Of a DNA stretch of 64,000 bases, positions 1 to 11,700 are shown piece after piece. The stretch is taken from positions 22,927,147 to 22,991,146 of the forward strand of contig NW_022145612.1 of the NCBI RefSeq assembly GCF_000002235.5. Reading direction: 5' to 3'. The DNA comes from Strongylocentrotus purpuratus (taxonomy: Eukaryota; Echinodermata; Echinoidea; Camarodonta; Strongylocentrotidae). The translations under genes were made by a program, and so were the position numbers. The stretch's first letter is position 1. The number at the start of each line of letters is the position of its first letter. The notes under the pieces are model-generated. The model did not search any database. It saw only the letters and a list, made by a program, of their open reading frames with translations, and was not told where the DNA came from.

Positions 1-90
1 ATTTGTATTATACATTAGCGAAAAGAAAGTTAAAATAGATATACCACTGTTTTGCTCTTGTAAAGTGTTTTGTATTGACATTGGATGTGA

Positions 91-200
91 GAGTCCAGAG
101 GAGAGGGATAGGGGAGAGGAGGAGAGTGATAGGGGAGAGGGGGAGAGGAGGAGAGGGGAGAGAGGGAGAGAGGGAGAGGGAGAGGGGAGAGAAGAAGAGG
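91..200. repeat. GA-rich microsatellite
   Basis: An imperfect polypurine run of GAGAGG/GGGAGA units. The apparent acidic/basic peptides in its frames are repeat artefacts. Confidence 0.85.
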
Positions 201-1164
201 GATATGGCATGCAGTCATATATTGATCAGATAAGCGGGCAGGTGGATCCCTTAGCTGACCCACAAACCAAAGGATTAAGGTTAAGAAGGATGAAAGCTGC
301 ATAAGAACATTGAATCTAGGTAGCCTAAATGAAACAAGTGTAGGTAGCTTGAGACGAGTGTAGGTTTTAATGTCTGAGTGGTTATATGCTAGTGCTTATC
401 GATTGGCTAGATGGGTTAAAAAGAGATTTGCTCAAATAGTTGAATATTTGATCCAAAAAATAAAGGAGTGAATTCTATATTTAGTTTGGAAGAATTCATT
501 ATATGACAAGTTTTCTCAGTGGAAATGGCTTTATGGCTTTTACTGTACATTACTATCATTACCATCTTTTTTAAGTGCTCAGTTTCATCACAGATTATTA
601 TTATTATTATTGTGCATATATACATTTTTGATTTGCACAAATGCTATTAAAAATATTTGTTGAGGAATGGAGGTATATCAAGAGCTATTTCTTATATCAA
701 AGAAAATAAAACTGCAAGGGATTTTTAATACTCTTCACCGAGATCTTCTAAAAGCTGCCAGATCAGAATTGCTTTACGTTCCCAAGATAATATTTTACCA
801 TCTAGAAGTATATATCAATTGTCAGATTTAGAGCAAAAATACATCTTTTGGATTATTAATCCGATCCTAATCCTGGTCTTTTGTGATCCAACTTCACACA
901 GGAGAGCGTAGGTGGTGATTGAAAAGAATAGAAAGCCAGGATTCTTTGGGAGCTAAGGGCATAGAATCCTCTTTCAATCTGGGGATTTGGGGAGGATTTG
1001 AAGATTTGTTTGTAGTCTCAATCATCACCTTGGTAACAAACTTGGATACTCATTTCAATTTTGCAACTGTTTGTATTGTTCTGCTTATATTATTTTATTA
1101 ATGAACTCTTTAAAAAAGCATGAAACAACCAACAATAATGAAATGATGAGGATAAAGCTTATTA

Positions 1165-1508
1165 GTAGAGGTGTCGTGGTCGAATGGATATGTCACCGGA
1201 CTGTGGATCACAAGGTCAGCGGTTCAAGTCCCGCCACGGCACTAATGTCCTTTGGCAAGACATTGATATACATTTGCCACTCTCCACCCAGGTGTTAAAT
1301 GGGTACCCAGTAGGATGCGAAAGTTAATGTGGTTGAATTACCTTGTAAAATGGCGACAGGCTGGAATGCTCCCCAGGGAGTGGAAAATGTATATACATTG
1401 TGTTGCAGGAAAGCCTGAATCCGATGACTGGGGTAATAATATGTGCTGCGCCTAGAAACAAAGTATTAGGTGCATTATAAATGTGAGCTATTATTATTAT
1501 TATTATTA
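1165..1508 (+). mobile_element. tRNA-derived SINE, copy 1 (sense)
   Basis: The head resembles a tRNA. The first bases GTGTCGT can pair with ACGGCAC at the acceptor end. Pol III box A (TGGTCGAATGG, 1177-1187) and box B (GGTTCAAGTCC, 1221-1231) are intact, and the anticodon-loop position reads CTGTGGA, compatible with a His-type GTG anticodon. A tRNA-unrelated body of about 250 bases follows, then an (ATT)n tail. A second copy at 2031-2372 shares its full length, which defines the element's ends. It is not a functional tRNA gene: it has the long body and its anticodon stem pairs poorly. Compared with copy 2 it lacks a short stretch in the middle. Confidence 0.88.
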
Positions 1509-2030
1509 AAGATATTACAAGCAATCCAGTGAGTCTGACACTTTTGCTCCATAATTGCTTTGAACAGAACTTATATATCTCCTGCACGAAATATCATGTT
1601 TGCAATGATGCATGGAAATATTTGTACCTAAATTTGTGTTGTGTCAATCTCTAACAATTAGTTGATGGATGAGTTCAGTGCTTATGAGTGAATTGTAATT
1701 TCCTGTGGGTTATGAAATTGCATGATTGCTTTCAAAAGGAGAAGGAATTTAGCAGGAAAAGAGTTGATGTTTCATGAGAAACGTCACTAGGCTTTTGATT
1801 TGGAAAATTATGAAATGTCAAAGGGAATAGAGTAAACTGGAGAACTGAAATTGCTGGAATTTTAGAGAATAAGAATAAGTGTAAGTTGTAAAGTTATCAT
1901 AACACACAATTTCCAAACCATTTTCTGAGTGTCCAAAAGGCTTGGAATCATATAAAGTCGCATATTATCTATAGTTATTCATGAATAGAATGGTTGACTA
2001 TTTTTAAGAGCATATTTGCTAAAAGTAGGT

Positions 2031-2372
2031 AATAATAATAGCTCACATTTATAATGCGCTTATACTACGTTTCTAGGCGCGGAACATATTATTACCCCGG
2101 TCATCGGATTCAGGCTTACCCGCATACAAGGTATGCACATTCTCCACTCCCTGGGGAGCATTCCAGCCAGTCGCCATTTTACAAGCGCCATTGCTAATCA
2201 AACCACATTAGCTTTCGCATCCTACCGGGTACCCATTTTAACACCTGGGTGGAGAGTGGCAAATGTAGATCAATGTCTTGCCAAAGGACATTAGTGCCGC
2301 GGCGGGACTTGAACCGCGGACCTTGTGAGCCACAGTCCGGTGACATATCCACTCGACCACGACACCTCTACA
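2031..2372 (-). mobile_element. tRNA-derived SINE, copy 2 (antisense)
   Basis: Reverse complement of the family seen at 1165-1508, with the same head (GTGTCGTGGTCGAGTGG), box B, body (CCCCAGGGAGTGGAGAATG) and (ATT)n tail. By eye the two copies agree at roughly nine positions in ten. Its head has better acceptor-stem pairing than copy 1, so it may be the less decayed copy. It lies antisense in the PDZRN intron, about 70 bases before the 2442 exon. Confidence 0.88.
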
Positions 2373-2388
2373 GGTACAGGTACAGGTA
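2369..2388. repeat. Short (TACAGG)3 repeat
   Basis: Three copies of TACAGG follow the outer end of SINE copy 2, between it and the splice acceptor of the next exon. Confidence 0.7.
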
Positions 2389-2441
2389 TATTGTGGTTTC
2401 TACATTCTTATTTATCATTTTCTCTCTCTTTTCTTTGACAG

Positions 2442-2534
2442 GATATTGTTTTGAAGCGTTCTAATACGGAGGAGAAGCTAGGACTGACGCTGTGTTACGG
2501 CTCAGAAGAAGATTCTGGTATCTTTATAAGTGAG
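2442..2534 (+). CDS. PDZRN3: PDZRN exon: start of the last PDZ domain
   Basis: Exon of 31 codons between a pyrimidine-rich acceptor (TTTCTTTGACAG) and the donor GTGAGA. It encodes the first strands and the carboxylate-binding loop of the PDZ domain (EEKLGLTLCY, then SGIFISE). It is phase 0 at both ends. The acceptor lies only about 70 bases after an antisense SINE copy, so that repeat sits next to the branch-point region. Confidence 0.93.
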
Positions 2535-5500
2535 GTGAGATTCAAAACAGTGCTGGAAAGTTCCTGCAGTCATTTTAATTAGTTTTTGTGTTCAACATAT
2601 GTTATGATTTTTTTTTAATCACAGGAAAGATCAGGTTAGAAACAGTCCTAGTTGTTTGGAATATGATGTCTGTGAATGTTCACTCCTTGGAAGTACTCTT
2701 TGGCACCATTCTCACAAATCTTTATGACAATAGTATTGATAACAATAAATATTTATATATTTGGGCTTTGTGAGGGGGGAATCAAACCAGCCATATAATT
2801 TAGAAAATCAGAATTATAGTGCAATACTAATTCAACTTTAACTGAACCTCATGAAATGATCAAAAAGCTCATAATTATGATCTCTTAGTGAATTTGTTGG
2901 AAACTTTTTTTCCAATAAATACCTAAAGTACTTTCATTATCATCCCTGAGGAATTGTAATTCCATTTCCCATACATCTGTTCCACAATGGGAAGCACCCC
3001 CTCCCATGCTCTTCAGACTGCAGAGGAAGTAGGACAGCATGGATAAAGTCATTCCAAGCCCTGCTGCTGGCCTCCTATATGTACGGAGGAAGCGAGACCT
3101 TGAACTTGTCTCTGACAGGCAGGTAGGCAGGCGCAGCCAGGCCAGCAGTCTGGGCAGTCAGTCGTGTTCAGAGTAGCATGAATATAGGACATCACCATGG
3201 CAAAAAGAGAGAGAGAGAGAGAGAGAGCGGAAATGTAGAGAATTAAGACGGGAAGTCCATCTTTCATCGAGTCGCTCAAGCTTGACCAACAATGCTCACA
3301 TTGAGCAGGAGAGGGATGGAAAGGCTCTAACAATTTGACAAACCTGGTCGCGCCTGTGGTTGTATGTCTCATGTTTGTTAGTTTCTTGCAGGATGTAAGT
3401 GTCATTTTGTAAAGGTCATCTTGTTGGATAACAAGCAATCAAGATATGATTGAAAAAGAAGAGAAGAATGTTTCAGGGTTTCTTCTTTAATTTTCTCCAG
3501 CATGCAATCAGCAATCGTTGTCACGCAGTCAAAGAAGAAGCTTTATATCTAGCTAAAGGTCATAAAAGTCTCGCTTTGATTCAATGTTCATCATAAAGTT
3601 TGTGCCCAAGGATACAGTATGCACTTAAGGTTGCTTTGTTGCTGTTAATATATAGCATCTGCTTTACTATTTTTAATCTTCTAGAAATCAGTTTTCTGAG
3701 TGCAGAAACTCCCCGAAACCTGCCACATTATTGATATTTCTTGAGCATCCAAAATGGCAGAATATCCCTTTACACATCGATAACAGCTTTAGAGCCCTCA
3801 TATATCCTTGTTTGAAAATTGCCATTGTTGTCCATATCCTAATTGAATTCCTGACTAGACAAAACACTTCCAATAAAGGAATAATCTTTTTGATGTATCA
3901 AATTATTAATCTTGACCTTTATTGTAGTACAAATACATCTAGGGTCGGTAAAACAGACCATGCTAATCTAAATTCAAGTATTCATGATGGTGGAGCTACC
4001 ATTGAATAAAGAATATCTGAAATTTGGTGATTAAATTGATGCCTTGGGGAATTTCCAGACGAACATGAGTGCACTTGTAATTGATCAAATTATACTTTAA
4101 ATAAATACAAATGTTATTTTCAATGGCAATAAATTTCTTTCCACTTAGGTACAACTTATTAGCTGTAGAAAAGTGCAAGACAATTTAGACACTTCTCTAT
4201 AGAGTAGAAAGCAATTTCCATCATTTTTTGTGACACTCCAGGGTTATTGTAGACTTGCTAAACAAATAAGAGAAAACCTTGATCAAAGTACACCTGACAT
4301 GCGTACTGCTACATCATTTCATACCTGACTACCTTGTTTAATTAGCATTTTATCTATTTTCTCTCGGAGGTTTTGATGACGGGGTGTCAAAGTCATTACA
4401 CTATACTGCAATCTACTCCGATGTGAATTCCATGCACATTTCGGCTTCTTTCAGCATTCTCCCCATCATCTTGTCACAATCTCAAGACATTCCCTCCTCC
4501 TCTTCTATTTTTTCCTAGATTGGGAGGAAGGAGGGGGGGGGGGGGTGCTGAGCTAGGTTATCTCGTATACATCATGCATTTTGATGCAAGAATGATGGCA
4601 GCACTTTTTTCATCAAGGCACTCTTATTGTCTGCTTGCCATATCAAGTATGAGCTACATGACTTATCTTTTCCTCGTGTAACAAATACATATATTCTTAA
4701 AAGTGGGTATATGTCTTTGATCTATATATGGCTATGTACTTTGATCTTTGTCATATGGTTGAGGTCTGGTTCGTTGCAAATGCAAAATGTGTTATTACCC
4801 TGCTTTCTGTATCAACATTCTTGCTGTATAGTTCATTGCTTGCAACTCCTGAAATATAACAGAAAAAATGAGGATGAGGAGGATATGATAAATCTTTCGG
4901 GCAATATTGGCATTTTGTTTTGACTCCACTGGATAGTGACTATTCCCATACAAAAGAAAATTTAAAGTAAGAAGTAAAACTCTCAAGTTTGGTAACAATC
5001 TTGGATGGAAAGAAAAGTTCACAAATTAAACATCATGTCAATTTCATCTCCTACATATGTGTACTTCTGCTGGCTCGGTTCTTCCCATTTCAGTTACTGC
5101 TTTCCTTGATTCCATATTCCTTGCTTCATCTTATGCTATCTGTCACTTAATCTTTACTATCTCTCCCTTTTTCAATCTTACCATTTCCCCCCTATCCCGC
5201 TCTGTTTGCCCCTCTCCTTAGGCCTTCTCTTCTGACTCGATGAGTGTTTATTCAAATCTCCTCTGGTCCTTAATCCCAAAGTGCACTTTTTACTTCTTCT
5301 CTATTCCACCCTTGAGGCCTTTAACACATCCAAACCTCGGCTCTTTCTGCATATCTTATGCATCACATCATATGACGTATATAGGCCTACACATATAATA
5401 CGCTACACAGAAGAGACACCATCTCCCTTGGTTTCCTTTACAATGAATGATTTCTAACTATCTTTTAATCTTAGGGATGGGTCAGTTTCAAGAAAAAGAA

Positions 5501-6512
5501 CATTGACATTGAGATGGAAGCGTGCACCTTTTTGTTTAATAGGTAGAAGAAAGAAAAGGCAAGAAGAATAGAAGCTGGGTCAGGGAGGATGTGAAGACAC
5601 CTGGTCAGTTCTGAGTCAGATAAAACATCCTCAATGAAAATGGGTTTATGAGAATATATAGTAATTAGGGAATTATTTATCACTGCTTGGTTTGTGGAAG
5701 TTGTAGCCTTGTGCATATAGGTGTAACGCTTAAGTGCTATGGGGAAAGCAACTGTGATAGCCTTCCAGAATAATAAAAAAATTGTCATTTATAACCTGGG
5801 CTCAAAACAGAGCAAGGTCTTTATCAGTTTTCAAGAACTGTGGCACAAGGTAACTTGTGACAAAGCATTTCCTCATTACTGCATTAAACATTAGATAACA
5901 ATTATTGGTCATATATTTGACATACGTTTTTGAAGGAGAGTTTTAAAAGAAACATATGAAATATTGCAAGTTTGATATAAATGCTTGAAATTGGAATTTG
6001 CATTCTTTTGTTGCTTTCAAATCTTTGAAAAGACCTTATTTGAAAAATTCAACTCCATAACTATATCCCTTTATTTAACATGGAACAGCTATTTGAAATG
6101 GAAAAACTACATGTATTTCCAGTTAAATACATCTTGGAAGGGCAATGAACTTCCTGCGTTCTTGAGGTATCACTAACAGCAAATATTAGATTTCCCTACC
6201 TAATCATTGAGTAATTGAAGATTCAAGACCTTGAAATTTGGGTCAAGTTCCATCACTAATTCATTTGGTTTTCATTAAAAACTAATCTTGCTCTTCTTGT
6301 CGACGAACATATTATTACCTGGAATTGCGTATTCTAAGTGTTCTGGTATCTTTCCATACATTACTTTTAATTTATTATCTTTTTTCCCTCTTTTAGTTTA
6401 TGTTTATTTCTGTTTTTTCTGTCTCCTTCACTTACATGCTTTTCTATTGTATTTTATTCCTGAGTTTTGTTTTGGTTTGGTTTCTCTTCTCCCACATCTC
6501 CCCCCCCCCCCC

Positions 6513-6590
<78 letters not shown>

Positions 6591-7781
6591 GTCCTTGTTT
6601 TATTCATCTCCTCTTGCTCCCCCCTCTATTTTTCTCTCTCGCCCTGATGCTATCATCTTCTCGCTGTGTTCCATTCTAAGATTCCTATTTTGGGTGGACG
6701 CAATCCCCGCTGATCAGAGAAGTAAATATTGTATCGAATATTGCAAACAGGTGAAAGTTGTAATACTCATGGCTCTCATCTCCCCGGAATCGTATCGCTT
6801 CTGTGTTTACGCAGCCCTAGCCTGCCGATCCCCCGCTCTGATTGACGCTAGGCCCCTACCCAGTGCATCGCCACACGTTTCCTTCCTCGTGTGTATTCCG
6901 ATTGCTTGATTCCAGTGCAAATATCAAAGATCATGAAGTGATGTAAAAGTTTGAACTAGGCAAGCACTGCCCAAGCAAAGGGTTAATTAGTCTGTCATTC
7001 ACTGGCGACAGTGGGTAAATATATGGGTCTTGATTAAAGAACAAGACTGGGGTCATGAGGTCAATACAGTGACAACATTTCAGTGAATGTTATCCAGAAT
7101 GTCGTTTCAGACAGCTTGACAGCTGCATGTATGTAGAAAATAAACCTTATATCTGAATCATCAGTGTATTTGGTGCTATAAATCCTAACATTACCTTTGT
7201 CATTTTTGTCAAATGTGTTCTGTTGTATGAAAGTCCATTCTTATAATCATGTAGTGAGTAGCAGTGAAAACAGTAGGCAAGAGCATAGAGATATCCAACT
7301 CTGAAAAGCTTCAGGATAGTTTTGAAATTCTGATGAAAGTGATTTGATGGTGAATAGGTTTCATTTTCCAATGGCAAACCCAAAATGACATGCTGTAAAC
7401 AACAATGTATTTTTAACTGTGGTGGGTAGTCAAAAAGCCAGGAGCTATTGGATGTCTATGCTACAGTCTGTCCACATCAGCAGTAGATAGGTCTGTCTGC
7501 TGCAGTATTTATTTATTATTTTCAGAATACCTTTTCAAACTAGTTCAACATGAAGGAGACATGACAATATAGATCATGATATATGTTATGTAACCTGTTC
7601 ATTCATTCATTCATTTGGAATGATAGAATTCAGTCAACAGAAGGTTAATAGATAGTTTATCCTTATGCCTTTTCCCTGGGTTTGTCTTTTTTTTCTCTCT
7701 CCCTCTTACCCACTCTCTCTCTCTCTCTCTTTCTTTCTCTTTCTCTCTCACTCTCATTTTCAGTCTCTTTATCTATCTCTC

Positions 7782-7824
<43 letters not shown>

Positions 7825-8765
7825 CCCTCTATCTTTCTATGTTTGTCTCTCGGGTCTTTCTCTCTCCACTCTCCATCCCCACCCCGCACTATGTATTGCT
7901 ACCACATTTGTTCATCTCTCCCCACTATCACTCTCTTTCATCCACCTACACTGTTTATTACTAATTTACTATGCTCTTGTTTAGTAGCTGGGTTTAGTAG
8001 CTGGAGGTTAAATGGCCAATCTCACCATTCATCAATCTTTAGAATGGGGGTAAAAGCTTTATATCCATGGAGCCTGGATATTTGTAGCGTGCTAATTTCC
8101 CCGTTACTAACACATCCTAATTGCGAGAAAATTAAAGAGCGCTGTTGGGATACAGCCAGCACGACACTTTACAGTCAATGGAAGGGTAAAGTGTGTTAGT
8201 ACGTGCCGTTCCGGAGATCTGAGATAATGAGAAGGAGAAATTTGCACAACAAAACCTCTCAAAATTTACCATAAAAGCATACCCGCAGAGAAAACAAGAA
8301 CCTTATTAGCAAGGATAATGGGTTTGAAGTCTTTTAGGTATACACCCAAAAAAGAATCTGATTGATTTTCCTGATTATTTTTGTCACTTCAAGTCCAAGG
8401 TGCATTAATCTAGAACCTGATAAACCTAAATTTATTGATAAAAATATCTCATGATTTGATGAAAAAGCAAGCATTAATGTTGTCTTTAAACAGCATGTAA
8501 TTTTTGCGATCTCCTCACTTTAGAAAAAAAATCATTTAGAAAGAGTTAAATGTTAGTATTTAGATCATATTAAGGGAACAGAATATATCATAAATAAGCT
8601 GATCTCGGAAGAAAGGGGCTTTCTTAGTGATTTCCCTTTCAATCAAACTTAGACATTTGTATGAAGAGATGAGATCAGCTTTCAACCAGCCTATGATAAC
8701 ATTGTGAAATCCTTAGACTAGTTGGGATAGAAGATGATCATTCGTAGAAAGAGTATTGTGTTCTT

Positions 8766-8796
<31 letters not shown>

Positions 8797-11700
8797 CAAA
8801 GAAGAAACGTGACCCAAACAAGGATGCTAAACAATCCTCTTCAAGGGAGCATGTTTGTGGGACTGAGATGAACTCTTGTTTCACAAGTTAGCTTTCCTCA
8901 GTGAATTCAAAAATTGATTGTCTTGATGAATGTCTTGGATTGGGGGGAAGTCAATACAACATGGAAACGGTGGCAAAAGTCAAGGGTATTGTTTTTCAGT
9001 GGGGCGGTCGATTGTCAGCTCATTTGCATAGATGAGAGACAAAGATTTAGGGAGTTTTGGTGTTCTGTTTCCGTGGGGATACCCTGGCATGTACACTGGC
9101 TTGAAATCGTACACACTGTCTTGAAGATTAGCAGGGGTATCAATGATAATGAATGGCAGTGCCTTAGTAGGATACTGATGTTGAATGTATTTGGACTAAT
9201 CCTCAGATAAGAAAATTTCATCTTTACAATTTGAATTTTGCGTCTTTATTCCTAGTGGTTGCCGGGAGGAGGTTATACACCCTTTTTAGAGTTCCTTTAA
9301 ATTATTTGATGGGTTCAAAACATCTCCCAGTGAAAATGAATTTCTATAAATTTATCATTGGCATCTTACTTATCTTCTTCAAAGTTCAATTTTTTAACTT
9401 GATGGATACAATGTGATTTTGGTGCAACATGTATTTTCCATACTCCACAGATGTGGGCCTGAGAAATGTTGAGCATAGGATTTGACAGGTTAAGCGTAAT
9501 GAATGAAATCATTTTTTTTCCATTGGTTTATGATTATGAATCCTATAAATATTTACCAGTGCATGACAACCCTAAGAGTATTCATACAACGTTTGAAAAA
9601 AACAAGGAGAATCATTGAAACAGATAATGAGTACGAAGTCTACGTTTGGTCCGGTAAATGTCATGTACGCATTCATGCATTTTAATGATTTCACTGAAAG
9701 ATGGAGGAGAATGAAATTTTTGTCTTTCATGAATTTCAACTATTTACGGCCTTATGCAGCAGGAATGGTTATTGGCATTTTTAGCCCAGATGTGCCGACA
9801 CAACCAGCTTGTTCCACCAAAAGATGCTAATTTCCGCAGCCATGTGTGTGATTTCATTTGATTCGCTACATTGGAAGTGCAAGCAATTAGGCAAGAGGAC
9901 AAAAAGGGCACATCAAGCTCAAGGCAAGAATGAAAAGGAAGAGGACCCAATTCAGGTGGGACTTGTCGGGTAAGGTGTTAGCAAGCGCTTGGCAATATGG
10001 ACATAACGCAATCAGGCGAATTCAGTGGTCACGTGATGTGATTACCATTGAAGGGAAACGGCGAAGTGTTTGAAAAAGAAAAGGCGAGGCGCTGACCCGA
10101 TTGCTAATCAAATTACTTGCAGCTGACCACTTTACTGGGACAGTCTTTTCTCTTCTTTGACTAGTTAGCGACTAAGGAGTAGTCTTTTTTCCAAGTGCTG
10201 TACTTTCTTTTTAATCTTTTCCCTTTTCTTTCTCCTTCCTAACTCCTATCCAAAGTCCCTGTATGAAACCTAGACTACCAGTCTTGTGTGAACATTCTGA
10301 TCATCACTGGCATGAAAATTCAGATACACTCCTTTTCGTTACATGTACTTTTAATATTGAGTTTAGACAACTTGTTCAAGGCGTTGAGTTTTGGCCATTT
10401 GGAAGATCTTGTCACATTTCCTTTTAGACTAATTGCTTTTATGGATTCTCTCGAGAAATTCAAAAAAGATTTGGTGATTTTTTTTTCTTCAGTTGTATCA
10501 GCCATTCTCTGCATAGAATTGTGATTATACATTGAATTCACCATAGACCACAGAGATATGCTTGGTGTGTATAGCAACACGTCAACTGTCAGTTTGTTTC
10601 AGCTAGTTGATGCATTGCAGTAATGACCCATATTGTGCATTGGAGGCCGATCAATTGCCATGTTACATCAGTGAGGGCTCGATGAGTACTGCAATGTCAA
10701 TCAAAGAGAAAATATGTCATCTAGCTCATCAGCAACTCGTTCATTTTCCACAAAGAAAGCAGATTTATCCATCCATTTCAAATTGTTTTTCAATCCTGGA
10801 TATATGTGGTCATAAGTCTAGCTTTGATAGATGAATCTTCCATATGTTTAATCTGAAAGGTGTACCGTTCTAGAATCCTTGATTGCTCAAGTAACCGTCA
10901 CCCAAACCAAACCCTAATCACCAATTCAACCTTTGCGTGCCAAGTCAGCAGATTGTCATATCTTAATTTCTTCCAATCGTCTGCTATTTCATCTGTTTGT
11001 ACCTGTCAAATCTGTCTTCCTCTCTCCTTTTCTCTTTGACTGAGGTATGGGAAAAGCATATCGTGTTTTTTTTTCCTTCTTCACTCAAGTGGGGCTCAAT
11101 TATTTTACTTTTTTTTTGTTCGTTCAATTTTCCCAAATAGCCAAGTGATCGTCTGCAGCAAGGTGTAAGCGACACCGCCAAGCATTTGAAAAGTTTGATC
11201 CGGCATTCAGCACTCGATGCGAAATTGGTCCCTGTGCGTGGGTTATGTGGCAGCGCAGCGTGATTTGTTTTCAGCTTTGTAGAGTGGATGGGACGGTCTC
11301 GAGAGACTCCCAACCTAAAATGAGTATCGTCTCTCGTGATCAATAACCCTAGCATGCTGCACGCACACGACGACCGACCGGCGTAAATTACGCCAATGTG
11401 CCACACTGATTGGCCAAAATAGAGGAAGCATTTTGGGAGGTTTCACATGAACCAACAAATTATTGGTAATTATGAATTTTTGCGGTAAGAATGCCTTCCT
11501 GGGCGTCTCATGGTTGGGGGAAATGAGCCCGGTATCATGTGTTCCTCTATGGTTTCACCTATATTAGATAAAAATGGGAAATTTCTAGGATTCTAGAAAT
11601 TTAGGATGTGACTGAGAGAGCAGTGACATGAATCAATGAAAGAAAGAGGTAGACTGAACATGATGCACCAATCAATTTAGTGGGTAGGTGAGAAATGAAG

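Larger units (their letters stand above)
1..2441 (+). other. Intron of the PDZRN gene (5' end outside the window)
   Basis: No coding exon is recognisable before the acceptor at 2440-2441. The stretch holds a GA-rich microsatellite (about 91-200), an (ATT)n tract near 597-615 and two SINE copies in opposite orientation (1165-1508 and 2031-2372). The rest is AT-rich and featureless to the eye. Confidence 0.75.

Noticed and set aside
1171-1242. A tRNA gene (His-like) at the SINE head
   Set aside because: The anticodon stem pairs poorly, a long non-tRNA body and (ATT)n tail follow, and a second full-length copy exists at 2031-2372. It is a SINE.
3049-3438. A 129-residue minus-strand frame
   Set aside because: Spans a GA repeat and has a Cys/Gln-rich chance composition; no family recognised.
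6288-6909. Open frames of 70-169 residues rich in Ser-Leu repeats
   Set aside because: They are translations of a CT microsatellite; the flanking residues show no domain.
7665-8199. Open frames of 99-118 residues
   Set aside because: Driven by the CT tract; no recognisable protein sequence outside it.
10984-11406. A 140-residue minus-strand frame
   Set aside because: Amino-acid pattern shows no domain and no splice context; probably chance in a GC-richer intronic block.
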